64,000 nt of DNA. Source: Pezizomycotina sp. ARF18. Lineage: Eukaryota; Ascomycota. Position 1 is the stretch's first letter. Each line of letters opens with the position of its first letter. Location: contig AZLU01000080.1 of the NCBI GenBank assembly GCA_002224055.1, positions 53,534 to 117,533 on the forward strand, written 5' to 3'. The notes below the pieces were generated by a model that searched no databases, was not told the DNA's origin, and saw only the letters and a list, made by a program, of their open reading frames with translations. A program made the position numbers and the translations under genes. Below, in pieces: positions 11,180-23,651 of the stretch.

Positions 11180-14100
11180 TTATGAATCATAATGCGTCTC
11201 CCATGTTATATCAGCTATCCAATTCCCCTTCGCATCGTAGAAACCCGGTGTGTCAATGTCGTTAGTAGCAGCTGTATCGACATCGCTATCAAAGCCCTCA
11301 CATGGTACCTCCGTTTCTTCAGGAGCATAGTAGCTCGCGGACGACGTCGCAAACTCTGATATCACAGACTTCGTCGTTGCTGCTGCCGTGGAACTCGTCC
11401 ACGAAGCGGATAATGAAGATGATAGCGGTGTTTCGGAGGATATCGAGGAAATTGAGGAAAACGCTTCGGCAAACTCTGCTGGTGGAGGCATCACGCCATC
11501 CATGACCCTCTCTTCCAACCACTGGACGCCGGCGAACGCCCACACCACTACCGTCCAGCAACGGCACAGCGCCCACCACACTACCCGTAGAACGGGAAGC
11601 ATGAATGACCAGTAAAAGCGGAACGAGGCACCGAATTGGTATTCACCGGAGGATGTCTCGCCCACCACTCATCCGATGAGACGTTGGAGTATTCGGGGAT
11701 GATGGTATCGGACCTAATTTCAAAGCTAGTTAGATATGACGTTCATTCAATGGTAACGTTGCCTATATAGACAATAAGCTAGAAAGAGATACGTACCATA
11801 GTTTCAACTCAATAAGGATCAAGAAACTGATGAAACCAAGGAAGCAGAGAAATTTGCCCAAAAGACCCATCGGTTTTCGTGGATGTTTTTTCAACCGTTC
11901 GGCCTGGATTCGGATGCCTTGTTTTTGATTCCTCGCTCCGTATCATTATCGTCGTGAATTATCATGGAATCGTCAAAATACTCCGAAGAGCTCCGTCCTC
12001 GTGTGTGATTCTCTTCTCTATCACCTCGATGCCCTTCCGCGCATCCCTAATCTCTAACTGCAGCACCTGCAGCTTGTTCACCAAGCGCGCATGCTCAGCA
12101 AGTTCACGCTGAAGACGCTGCGGCCGGTAACTGGGAGGAGGGGCTGTAGCCGTAGTTGCTTCGAGGAAGGATTCATCCTCGAACCTAGTCGGCCGCAGAA
12201 GAGACGCGTAGTCAGTGTCGTTTGCCAGAAGTCTATCTAGCGAATCGTCGGTATGGTACTCTTCGTCTGCTTTTGGTATAATAGGAATCTTGGGTCTGCT
12301 ACTGCTGTTGGACCGCTCCGGATAGGGAATTGGGGAAGGACTCTTTGTCCTTTCCTCACGCTTGACTGATATAGGGGATGCGCTAAATCCGGCTAGGTCG
12401 TCATAGTCGGATAAAGTGGGGCTTCGGAGGACCATGGATCTGTTCCGACCCTGGCTCCGTGACGACTTTGGTGTGCTGTGGGATCGGAGATGAGATGTGG
12501 GTGTTTGTGATGAATGGGATGCGACGGCTGCGGAATTGGCCTCGCGAGACAGCCTGTTGCTACTCATAGGCGATCTGTTCGAAGATCTTGCTGATGGTGG
12601 CACTTGCATATCTGCTTTCGTCGGCTATACGGTATCGAGGATGTCGAGGTAGATAGCGGGAATCTCTTAGACTTGACGCTTGCAGATTGAGCAGGGTTAT
12701 TACTATCAAGCGGGGGAGGAAGAGGAACTGTATAAGGTGTAGGGTTAATTTTCACTTTCTTGATGGGGCGCGGGGCCTGGCCTAGCGAAAGGGAATCCGG
12801 GTCTTCTTTCGGGTCCACCAAGCTTAGCGAGCTTGTTGGGCTCGGGCTTGCGCTAGTGGCTTTGCTGAACCTCCGTAGTAGATCGTGCGTATCTTCGAAC
12901 TTGTAGGTTGATATGGGAGGAGGAGGGCTATCTGCTTGCGGAATGGGCGATGTGGGTTGTGTTTGTTTAGGTTTTGTGATGAGATCGGTTCATAGGAGGT
13001 GAAATTTGAGGTCTGACGTGGTTTTGTTACGGTGTTTGTGAGGTGGAGGGTAGGGGTGCTGATTTTTGAGCTGGAAGTCTGCTCGAGGAGGTCGTAGCGA
13101 CATTGGGCTGCTTCCGTTCCGTGAACGAGGGTCCTCACGTCCTTCGGGAGATGCGGCTGCGAGCCAATCTATCGTGCTATTGTACTAGAATCTTCCAATT
13201 GAGCTTCTGCGGCAGATGTCGACACCGGTCTCGTAAGGGGTGGGCGCTGTGGCGACCTATTCTTCGCTCTTGGAGTCTCGGAATCTAGGAAATCGTCCTT
13301 CTTCGTCTCGCCGCGCTGTAGCCTCCGGCGCCTACTGGGGATGCGGGGCCAAGAGCAAGAATGTCTCGCCTCTGTCGCCTCCCGTCAGAAGATCCGCTGC
13401 TAATGGACCTTCTGATACCTGGCAGCTCCGGGCTCATGTCTACGGCTCCACCAAAGGTATGTGGCTTCGAGGTCGGCTCCTTGCGACGTGCAAGGGTTGT
13501 CATTAGCGCTACCCTGGACTTCCTGCTCTCAGTGCTATCGTCACTGGTGCTAATATAGGCGGGGCGGTCGTCGGGTTGGACGGCGCACGCAAGCGCATGT
13601 ATCGGGAGCTTAAGGGGTCGATTTCCTTTTCGGCAGCTCTGACCAGCGCGCGCTCTAGCTTCGGGGTGTTCGCGTCCATGCCGTCAGTATCGAATTCGGA
13701 AGGATCACCATTCCACTCATTCCGGCCGGCGAAGAAGGGTTGACGACGCGGCGACCGGTATCGAAGTTAGCGGAGAGCCTCTTGAGGATATTACGGTCAC
13801 GAGTCAGGTTTGTGGCTCTCGAAGGTTTCTGCACAGGCGTCGCAGACATGTCTGTTGGCTCATCCTCCTCCCAATGCTTGTTGTTCGCGACAGGCTGAAC
13901 GGATCCTAGGGAGCCGGTGTGAGAGTGTCTGCCTCTGAATAGGGGTTTCGTCGTAAAAGGGGGAGGCGAAGATGGTAACGCAAAATCGGATTCCGAAAAG
14001 TTGACGTCGCTCTGTTCCTGGAAATTATCATGGTTGAGGTCAATTCCTGCCGATGCCGACGTCAGTGAATCCGCAAACGACAGTCCCTCCCCTGCAGATG

Positions 14101-14245
14101 TCGTTGCCCTGGAGAGCCTCGACGTTGTTGCCCGTGAACCGCCAAATCTGGAATCGTACGTGGGTTTCGACGGGTGATGGTCGTAATAGGGTTGATTTCT
14201 CGAGGTTGCGTTTCCAATATATTCATTTCTCTTCCTGCTCGCCAT
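11180..14245 (-). CDS. Large low-complexity coiled-coil protein with two membrane spans
   Basis: Unrecognised fungal protein of roughly 950 residues. It starts MASRKRNEYIGNATSRNQ (ATG at 14245; no better upstream ATG) and runs through Ser/Pro/Arg-rich, probably disordered text containing basic and acidic patches (13.9-12.3 kb). A coiled coil follows (ELAEHARLVNKLQVLQLEIRD..., about 12010-12100). Next is a membrane helix (LLGKFLCFLGFISFLILIELKLW without its last residues, about 11810-11870), and an intron with GTACGT donor and TTAG acceptor at about 11714-11798. A second hydrophobic stretch (FYWSFMLPVLRVVWWALCRC..., about 11540-11605) and a Ser/Thr-rich acidic tail complete it. A long disordered head plus coiled coil plus two spans would suit an ER or nuclear-envelope tether, but that is inference. 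Several one-base frame slips occur between 13.7 and 12.6 kb. Confidence 0.75.
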
Positions 14246-16738
14246 CTGCACGAGCGCTATGAAGCTGATAGGTCTGGTAGGTCCGACGACAAAAGAATTT
14301 GTTCTCCTTTTAAGGCTTTGAATGGGTTTCTGTTTCGTGTGCTTGCTCTATCTCTCTGACAAACGTCCATAAGAGCAGCAAGAACTAGCGATCTTTTTTG
14401 ATTTGTTAGCGATTCTCGAAATGTTTCGCCTTTATTCTTCTTGACCTTGTTGCTTTGTTTGATCGCGAATTTCCGTTAGACTTCTTTGTTTTGGTGGTTG
14501 CTGCGTAGAATAATTAACGACAACAACAATAATAGAGGGGAAATTATTATTATTATTATTATTATTTTCTTTGTTTTGATTTTTTTTTTTTTTTTTTTTT
14601 TCCGAAGCGCGACACGGACCCCCCAAAATGGTAAGAACCCCCCAACCACAAAACCACCCGGAAAAACCACCAAAAACCGAAACAAGCAATCGCTGCCCCA
14701 AAGAGAGCTCTTCACTAAGGAAATTTCCATCTTCAACGTCCAGCTTATGAATCCCCTACGTATCGCAGAATTTTGTTTCATTTCCCGCAGAAATGTATAT
14801 CCACAGTCGCTGCGTCCTTCTTCCTTCTCTCCCTCGCTTTCTTTTCTTTTATCTTCGGTCCTTCGCTTTTCAGCTTCTCGCACCTCGGGAATTACAAAGT
14901 GAGAGGGTTATTTAGCAGGCGAATTCTGTTATAATAGCGTATATAGGTGTGACCCAAATTTTTTTTAGCATTGATTCCTTTGCTGATTGCGAGACACGAT
15001 AGGGAGCGGTGTATATACTTAATAGATACCCTAACCCTAATCCCTGAAGGCAAAGTTTTTTTTAAGCCTTTGATATTAATCAACGTCATGTCGCGCCTAT
15101 GATATTAGAATCGCTACGGAATCGGGATGCGAGGATGATCGAGCTCCGACTGCAATATTGCTTATAGTCAAGAATATATAGCCGAAAAGGGTCTAGCGAA
15201 CGAATGAATAACTGTTCGTGAAATTATTCGGAGGTTATATTGCGATCTGTCTTGAATAAGGGAGATATTGCGATGGAAAGAGGTCTTCTTTTCTCTTTTT
15301 TTATCCTTTTTTTAATTTAATCAGATGAAATGGTTGACTATATAACTTCGTAGAGCATCAGCTGATACGAAAGATTGGGCAGAGTTTCCTCCGAAGTTAA
15401 ATCGGTCAAATTCTAGAGCTCACAATACATCGTAAGGGCTCCAAGCGCCTTTTGGTGCTGTCTAGCTCTATTTCGCCTTCGCGCGTGCAGAGACGCCAAA
15501 TCACGTGCTCCTGGAGAAACTGGAATCCTCTTGGAAAATCACAAGACCAAAAGTGGTGTTGAAGCTCTCCCCTGATCAAGTGCTTGATCTATTACTCTCA
15601 GAGATAGCTTATACGGACCGTCTCTTCTTTTGTCAAAGGTAATTTTGTCTTTTCTAATACTCTCCAGAGTCTGGATTCTAGAAGCCCAGCCGCTACTCGT
15701 ATATCTCACAGTAATGACGATCAAAGTCACGTGAGTCTGACTAAGCCGACACACCGAAATAAAGTTCCGATCGTCAAATTCGATATCACCAAACAAAATA
15801 GAAAAATATTATATTCAGAGCAGAGAAAAAGAGCAATCGTAATAAGTGCAGCCTGTGCAAGTAACCCCCACCAAGGCAAGCAAGGCATCTTTCCTGCTAA
15901 CGCCTGTTTAGTATCCCTTCATTTTATTTTTTCCCCTTCTATCAACGAAAAAAAAAAAATAATAAGGAAACCTGTATCAATAATAATAACAATAATAATA
16001 ATAGTACTAAGTACTCAATAATACTTAACCAAGAGCTGAAAAAAAAAAAAAAAAAAAAAGTGCAATGATTTCTTTTTCCGTTCACTGTCTTTTTACGTTA
16101 TTAGGGTCTTTAAGTGCAAGTTTTCTTCCGGTTTGGTCGTATATTTCCTTCTTTTTCATTACGGGTTTGATAATTTACTGTGACTTATGGTTACAAGGTG
16201 AGGGAAAAAGCGCAAAGGGACCCAGAAGAACCTCTCTATATCTTTCACTATGAACGGTGGGGAAGTACCGCGTCGCAGCTATTACCATATAAAAAGTACA
16301 TGCACTGTACTTTGTTTCAACCCGGCTCCCGTGTACACTGAGAACGGCTCCTTCTTGCCTGCAATTCCTTCCCCTCCTTTGAAACTGTGGATTTTACTAG
16401 TAAAATTCCTTCCCTCTTGCCTGATACGTAAATCCAAGGTACCTCAAGTGACACTGAGCAACGCAGGAAAAGTTGGTACCACACCTGAAAAATGAAACCG
16501 AAAGCTTGCAAATTTGCCAGTTCTTACCAGTTATTACCGTAAATCCAGCAAATAGCAGTGAGAGAATCAGTGTGTGGGTGAAATTTGAGGAAGGGAGGGG
16601 GAAAAAAAACAAGAGCAAATAACCAAGATTAACTAGGGGAAGTAGTAGTGATAATAATAGTGGAAATGGCTGGTCCTGCCTGCTTTTTTTTTTTTTTTTT
16701 TTTTTTTTTTCCTCTTAGTATAGTAAAGTAAGAGACAC

Positions 16739-16773
<35 letters not shown>

Positions 16774-17684
16774 AGGGCGGCCTTCCACCAAAAAGAAAAA
16801 TAAAAAATTAATTAGTGTGTCCTTTTTTATTTTGTTAGCGTTGTTTTGGTGTGTGGGAGACATTTTTTTTTCCCTCCCTTTTATTTTTTATTTTTTTTTT
16901 TTTTTAAAATTTTTTTTTTTTTAATTTTTTTTGGGTGGTTGATTTCATAGCCTGAAGCCAAATCCCCCCATAGGATAAAGAGGCACATCCCACCCATAGA
17001 AATTTGTTAACAATCCTTTCCCACTTTACTACTCAACCAGCAAACCACTACTACAGTAAGTCTCTATACAAAAATCCCCCCCTCTCTTCTATACACTCTC
17101 CATACAAAAAACCTCCCTACAATTTTTTTCCTTACCTTAACTATTGCTCACCACTTTTATTTTTTCTATCACTACTGTGAATAGACCTTCCACTATCAAA
17201 CCTCCGAAAATAAACAAGTTGATTCATCAACAACAACCATCTCTATAACTCTCTAAAATCGATTACATATCGTAATGTGAGTACCTCAGCGATCATTATT
17301 CTGTCTTTTTTACGTCCGTTTTCTTAGATCGTTGGTCCGCAATTCTTCATTATCATTTTCCTCCATTGCTCTTCCATTTCCCATCACTATTTACTATGGA
17401 CCGTGCCTTTTCCGTCTCTCACCGCGAAACCTTCCCTTTCAAATGTCACTCTCCAAAGTTATATCACAAAAAATGGCAAAACTGCGCACACTTCCACTTT
17501 TTTGGTTTTCTTGGAGCGCAATAAAAATATGATCTTTATACAAAAGATCACCACCGTAATATTTTCTTTGCGGGTTCATAAAAAGCGAACATTTCTGTTT
17601 CCTGTTTCTTTTTGCAATATGTAAAGTCTTTTCAGGCTTCTCAAGCATCAGTGTTCACTAACATCGCTTTCACTAGAATCCAAC
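14246..17684. other. Intergenic region rich in simple repeats; nhp6 upstream
   Basis: No secure gene. It contains an ATT repeat (14540-14567), T runs at 14581-14600 and 16684-16711, a TAG repeat, and a two-unit telomere-like ccctaaccctaa near 15030. From 17000 to 17680 the plus strand becomes C+T-rich, as is common upstream of strongly expressed fungal genes such as nhp6. A minus-strand ORF at 15539-15796 has protein-like composition but no recognisable motif and was not called. Confidence 0.5.
16739..16774. repeat. (TAG)n trinucleotide microsatellite
   Basis: About twelve uninterrupted TAG/AGT units, preceded by a T tract at 16684-16711. It is a simple slippage-prone repeat in non-coding DNA. 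Confidence 0.95.
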
Positions 17685-18152
17685 ATGCCTAAGCAAGCCG
17701 TTGACAAGAAGAAGAAGACCAAGCGCGGGAAGAAGGGTAAGTTTTTCATCATGCGCTTCACTTGCTTTATTACTTCTTGCAGCGATATATTTGCTAATGC
17801 GCCTCTTTTGTTTTGTCAGACCCTAACGCGCCGAAGCGTGGTCTCTCCGCCTACATGTTCTTCGCCAACGAGCAGCGCGAGAACGTTCGTGCCGAGAACC
17901 CCGGCATCGCCTTCGGGCAGGTCGGCAAAGTCCTCGGTGAGCGCTGGAAGGCTCTGTCTGATAAGCAACGCGGACCATACGAAGCCAAGGCCGCGGCAGA
18001 CAAGAAGCGTTACGAAGACGAAAGGCCGCTTATCAGGTAAACCTCTAGCGCTCAATGCTTTATTTGCTGCTGTTGTCACTGCCAGGAAGGACTCGTCGCT
18101 AACCAATGGAAACCATCAATAGGCTGGCGGTGATGATGATGAGAGCGATTAA
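17685..18152 (+). CDS. nhp6: NHP6-type HMG-box chromatin protein
   Basis: Small non-histone protein that bends DNA through a single HMG box and assists nucleosome reorganisation (FACT partner) and transcription in the nucleus. There are three exons: 17685-17736, 17820-18036 and 18123-18152. Introns are 83 and 86 bp with GTAAGT and GTAAAC donors. The protein (about 99 aa, the usual NHP6 length) has a Lys-rich tail [17 protein letters not shown], then [20 protein letters not shown], the [17 protein letters not shown] helix, [16 protein letters not shown], and an acidic end AGGDDDESD. One base is missing near 18021, where the conserved KAAYQ should be read (an A-run shortened by one); without allowing for it the second exon is out of frame. 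Splice sites are otherwise perfect. Confidence 0.95.
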
Positions 18153-19825
18153 ACTTATCAGGAGGAACAATGTTAATATTTTTTTTTTCCTGTACTTTTC
18201 CTTTTTATGTGAGAAATCCATAGGATCATAGTCACGCCTTATCCTGATGGATTTTTCTCTATAATTCTTTTTACCTTTTTCTTTTCATCAAGGGTTAATG
18301 GGTGTTTTCTTTCGTGTTTCCAAATAAACAAATCATGTTCTGTCTTTTCTCTTTTTTCTCTTAATATGGCTTTGGTAGTTCACAATAGGATCCGGGGACA
18401 TGAAATGACAAAAGGTCAAAACTTTACCAAATTTCTTGATTATATTTTCCATGAAGTGTTCATTTTTATCTGGAAGAAGGCCTGTGTCTGTACCAAGAAA
18501 CTAGGCGATCATGGAAAAGCACAGAGGCATGGGCGTACGGGTTGAGCTATCTCTCGAACTTTTTGTTTCCTATCCAAATCAACAATACGTTAGTTCATTA
18601 CCTGTACTTATTATATGGGCTTTTTTTTTCTGGATCGGGTTTGGGAGGTCTCTGTTTACTTAACGGACAAGTTTCTTTGCTTACACTGAATTTCTATGAA
18701 CTCATCATGGTGATATTGGTAGAACAGTGTAAGCAATCCCGAGCTGGATATACTTTATATATATGTGTACATTTTTCCTCTGGTCTGGTTTCTTAGCGTC
18801 ACCAAGGCTTCTTATATTCCAAATCACGTTTCATTGGCACCGACAAATTTTAGATGTCCCGTCCTGCATCAATGATGACGTAGAGGTCGCAGCCTTTTCT
18901 AACCTTTAAAATATATAGATATATCCTCCAAGAATTAAAGAAGAGAAAATAAATCAATAAACAAAATAGTTTGTTATCTGGACAGCCAGGGGTTTTTAAA
19001 AGCTTGTGAAAGAAAAATGGCCGTGTGACTGGTTGTTGCGCTTTTGAGATAGCAAAACCAGAACCATCGTGATCAGATGAGAGACGGAAGTTTCGCTTAC
19101 CTCCCACTTCTTTCCAAAACCGCACGTACAATCCCACGCTCTTTCAGTTGTATTGTTTGTATTCAACAACTCACTTCAAGCACTTCATGTAGATTGTTAC
19201 ATACAGGACGGAAACACAATTTTGGAAGCATCATGAGACCGAATTTCTTACGTCTTTTCGTCTTATTTTTTTCTTTTTCTTTCTTTCTTCTCCTGTTATC
19301 TTGTCTTCGTCTTCGAGAGAGGATTTTTTTTGTTGAGAGTATTCATTGCACAAGCAATTCACAATGCGCACTGTTGCCTTTTGTCTCATATTACATTTCA
19401 TATGAAGCTTTATGGAAACGAAAATTTCACATGGAGCTGCAGCTCCATGTCCTTTCCCAACAGACGAAACGCCTTTCAATCTTAAATCGAGTTAATTTTT
19501 TCAATTCTGGCGATTTGCATTTCTTCGAAGCTCTAATCGTACCTATAATACGTTGTGTTGCATTGATCTGGGTTTTCGACTCCAAAGAATAAAAAAAAGG
19601 AACACGACGTCTCCCACATCCACTCGAAGGTACTCCCGTCTCGGGAATCGCGACATGCGAGAGCGTCAACGGCGACAAATGGATCGCGTTCGTGTTTCTC
19701 TCCAACCAAAGAGCCGGAAGGGGACGGGGGGGTTTGTTTAGATGAACAGGAAGTGGGGTTCATCATATCCAAAATACCGTGGGACAAAGTAATTGGCGGC
19801 TCTGAAAAGGGTTCTCTTCGAAGCT

Positions 19826-19871
<46 letters not shown>

Positions 19872-21493
19872 GACTGGCCAGGCGTGCCAGGGCTCGACCG
19901 ATAAAGGTGCGTCCAGCCGCTTTATCGGAGCTCGAGTGGCGAGACTTAACTGGGTACGCCAGGCTGGAGTGTGGAAGTTGAGGCTCCATTCGAACGTAAG
20001 ATCCGGACTGGGGAAAGGAAGAACAGAAAAAAATTCTGGCGAAAAAGATGCGTCCACATTCCATCGACTTACTCTGCATAAGTATTGCTGGGGGCAAGGA
20101 AATCAAGTCATCACCTGGACCTCAACGGAGTTTGTGTGGGTGGGTACTAGTGGGAACATTCTCGCGTGAAAAAAAAGAGAGAGAGAGAGAAACGGAAAGG
20201 AAAGGATAGTCCAGCTCGAATCGAATCGACCTTCAGAGTATCTCCGTAGAAAAACGAAGAAATAGCGTGCCGTTCACGTTTCAGCTACCAAGTTTACTGG
20301 GATAGACTCCGATTTAGTATCTTAGGGGGGATCGGTTGGCAGCAGGTAAGAAAACAGCCGAGCACTTGAAAATTTCGCTTTTGGCATCGCTGGGCCACAA
20401 GGAAAAGGGTTGGGAAGGTACCTTTTCTAATGTAAGATTACTATTGCTCTACATTCCTACCAACTCCCTCCCAGCTCCGTGATCATCAATGCCAGAATTA
20501 CCTAGCTCTAGCTCATTTCGCTACTTGCATTGCATAGTGCATACAAGTTGTATGGCCGCTGAGCCCATTGAGTACTCTTTTCATGCTAATTACACTATTC
20601 CTTGACTCGCACGAGGAGGAAGAAGTACCTTTGGCTTCTGAACGCAACGAAAACGCAGCAAAATGGGTTACCCAAGTCCCTACTTGAACAACTATTTCCG
20701 TTCTTCATTTCTACGATCCAATTGACGGAGGTTAGCGATGACAACCCTTGCTTTCCTGGGAACGAACACGTCAATGGACAATTGCTTTCTTCTGGCACAC
20801 CAATTTATTTTATTTTATTTTATTTTTATTATTAAACCCATTTGTGTGTTGTTGATTTATTTTTAATTCTTTTTTCTTTTTATCGTCGTTTTTTCCTTTC
20901 TCGCTCCTTTCGAAGGATATCTCTCCCACCAAGTTTTTTTTTCCATATTTATTATACATATACACACGATTCTCCCAGGTAAGTTCATTTTTTTCCATTT
21001 TTGTTCCTTTTTTTTCTTTTTTTTTAAAAAATTTTTTCGTTGCTCTTCAGTTTTGTGCTTTTACGATTGTTATTTCCTCACAAAAAAAAATAATTTTTTT
21101 TCGCTCTCATCAAGAAGCCCCTGGCTAAGGGATAAAAAGGAGGATATCGGTTTTAGAGACAAATTCTCTTCTCTTACTCATACTAAATCAAAACACTTTT
21201 TTCCTGGCAGAAATAATCGAATACGACGATAAATCATAATACTACTATTCATTTCCGGTGGTCCTGCTATATCACTGTTTTGGGATTGATTACGAGATTG
21301 TAGGATAGCCAAAAAGAGAAATTGGAATATTTCCATTGAGAATTTCTTTTTAATCTTTTCCAACAGATAAATATTTTTTTATAGTTTTATCCAAGTGTCA
21401 CTTCGTTTTTATTCTTTGCAAAGCTGTTTCGGTTTCATGAATTGGTGAAAACTTCGAAGATAACCCCCAACAAACCTTTCGACGGCCGAAGCC
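18153..21493. other. Intergenic region between nhp6 and the next gene
   Basis: No gene supported. The region is T-rich on the plus strand and carries several T tracts, including one of about 42 bases (19829-19870) beside a foldback element listed separately. A GA repeat lies at about 20176-20190. ORFs around 19.5-20.1 kb run through the homopolymer and do not look like genes. Confidence 0.5.
19829..19967. repeat. Foldback element abutting a T42 tract
   Basis: Directly after about 42 T residues comes a GC-rich foldback. The inner stem pairs ccgataaag (19898-19906) with ctttatcgg (19920-19928) around a 13-nt loop. The next segments are CTCGA/TCGAG, and outer arms of about 11 nt near 19875-19890 and 19950-19966 (ccaggcgtgcc against ggtacgccagg) pair with two mismatches. 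Read on the minus strand it is a structured unit followed by an A tail, the arrangement of a SINE-like retroposon or a retroposed small RNA. The family is unknown and no clear target-site duplication was seen. Confidence 0.55.
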
Positions 21494-23651
21494 ATGGCAA
21501 CTCCTCCGCTAGCATCGCTTGAGCAGGTGGCCACGGCCGCTTCCACCGTTAGCCATGCACTCTCGAGGTATTCGGGGCTGGTCCCTGACGCTGCTTCCCG
21601 AGATATCCGCCACCGTTACGACGCTATACAGCCTAAGCACGACAATGCACCAATTCGCTGATGCCGTTCAGGACTATCAGCTCACTTGGGTGGATGCCGA
21701 AACGATGGCAATTCTGATGAATGTTATGAAAAGCTCTACAAAGTCTCTCAAGGAATTGGACAAGCTTGTCTTCAAGATGGAATTGACGAGCGGATCCAAA
21801 GGGTCGAGTTTTAAGAGGGTGTGGAGGGACGTGAGCCAGACATTCAAGGAGGATTCGACAACCCAAATTAGGCTGGACGCATGCAAGGAGAGGATGTCAC
21901 TGCTGCTGGCTGGCCTTCACGCCTCTGTGAACCGTAATCGACAGCCCACCAAAGCAAGGCTGGACGACTACGAGAGGCGGCGGTATGAGGACGAGATAAA
22001 CTCGCCCATATCGCAATCCTCTTTCGACTTCCCCTCCACACCTCTCTCACCACAATCACCCACGACCGCACCCACATCACCAATCTCTCCACGTCGAGGA
22101 AGGTCCTCGTTTGGCCACAGGGAACGACAAATGTATGACAAAGCCGGCGAATTCATGTCCCACCTGCCTCCGAACCCGCACTTCCCTTACCACCCAGGCC
22201 GAAGACTTCTTTCGTCTTGCGGGACTCCGAATTCGTGCAATACGTTGATCCTGTCTCGGAAGGCAGCGAAGGCTCTAATTCTTCTCAATCATCCACGGAC
22301 AGGTACAAGGCCTACTACCACCCGGAATCAAGCCGCGAGCGTTCCCGCGAGCAGTCTCGCGAGCAGTCTCGCGAGCACCGCCAACGGAGAAAATCCCAAT
22401 CCAACCTGAACAGCTTAACCTGAATGTTCTCGTTGATGGTGTCCCAACTGCTCCTGCCACTCCTTCAACCCCAGTAAAGCGGGGTTCGATGGGTAAGCCA
22501 GAGCACTGGCCTCACGGGTTTACTCTGGCCTTGAGACCGAAAGCAAGTTCCACATGTACTGTTAGTATCTCCCTCCTTGTTTTTATTTTTCATAGAAGCG
22601 TAGTTGAGTATTGTCGTTAATATTTTGCTGACATAAATCTTGCATCCCTGTTAGTGGCCATCGGACTTCAGAGTGTTATGGGAATCCCATGGAAGTTCAC
22701 CGACAAACGGGGGAAGAAGAGCTTCTTAAGCTGTGCGTTCCTACCTCTTCCTTTTTTCACTTTTATAAATTGTTTTTTAAAGCTTTTTATATACTAATGA
22801 CTACTTTAGGAAATTCGCTTCCGATTTCACTGTTCGCTTTTGGCGGCATGAGATGACGCACAGATCCAGAATTGTCTGCCAAGTCGGTGGAAGGCGCAGT
22901 GCCTCCCGATTTGACACCGTTATGGACCTTTCGTACCTGACCATTCGGCGTTCAGGTTCATCCCTCGAGCTGAACTTCAAAGAAAACCTTTGGGCGATCT
23001 TGTCGTTCAGTAACATGGAAGGTGAGAATTCCGGTTGCTTGTAAGCAATGAATAACTGTCATCTAACATTTTTGCCTATTTAGACCTTGTCATTTTCTAC
23101 ACCACTTTCTTGGTTCTGAGGCAGCTTGGGCCAAATGCTCCCAAGCTTGAACCTTGCGAGATCGATCTTGAAGAAGAAGAGCTGCTCTTTAGCGGCGTTA
23201 TAAGTGACGACGAAGGTGGTCGTCACTACTTCCGGGTTTTCAGGGACGACGATTCGGGGCTGTTCGCGTAACCGCCTCGATGAAGGAGGCGAGCACGACG
23301 AGCTCCCCGTCTGGACCGCCTTTGGTATGTCTCATCCTATTGCCGTATCAATATCTTATAGCTACTTTTACTAATTTAATCTTCCTTAATAGTAAACGAT
23401 TCGATCAATGTCAAGGGCTGGATGGTCCGCCAGGCCGCGCGAATCAGGCTGAGGTCTTTGCACCTGATATCCTTTTCTGACATGTACGACACAAAGTCGT
23501 ACCCGACTGGGAACTAATGTTTATGGGGCGAGAGGGTAAGTCGTCTTCTGTCCTATCTCGAAAGATATATATGCAGAGAATGCTGACTCTGTTCGCAGAC
23601 GCCAAAGACTTCGAAAAGGTCTTTAAGGTTGATCTTCGGAACCGCGTCTAA
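21494..23651 (+). CDS. Conserved fungal protein with helical N-terminal domain
   Basis: Unnamed protein seen in filamentous ascomycetes. The N-terminal 130 residues (MATPPLASLEQVATAAS..., then an all-helical stretch with TTLYSLSTTMHQFADAVQ and LKELDKLVFKME) resemble the helical domains found at the N-terminus of many fungal signalling and NLR-type proteins. A Ser/Pro-rich linker follows, with a 15-bp tandem repeat at about 22340-22375 encoding SREQ units. A C-terminal module of about 250 residues holds FRVFRDDDSG, GWMVRQAARIRLRSLHL and AKDFEKVFKVDLRN. About four introns interrupt it (around 22560-22653, 22733-22809, 23021-23083 and 23324-23391), with a last one near 23535-23599. Frame slips of one base occur near 21585, 22200, 22400, 23265 and 23510. 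The molecular role is unknown; no NACHT or NB-ARC follows. Confidence 0.75.

Noticed and set aside
15026-15042. Telomere-like ccctaaccctaa
   Set aside because: Only two units, which is expected by chance; no longer array or degenerate tract around it.
15502-15733. Two CACGTG palindromes as a regulatory pair
   Set aside because: Common hexamers, no gene start within reach that would explain them.
19533-20169. Overlapping long ORFs around the T42 tract
   Set aside because: All frames read Phe or Lys through the homopolymer and have no conserved text.
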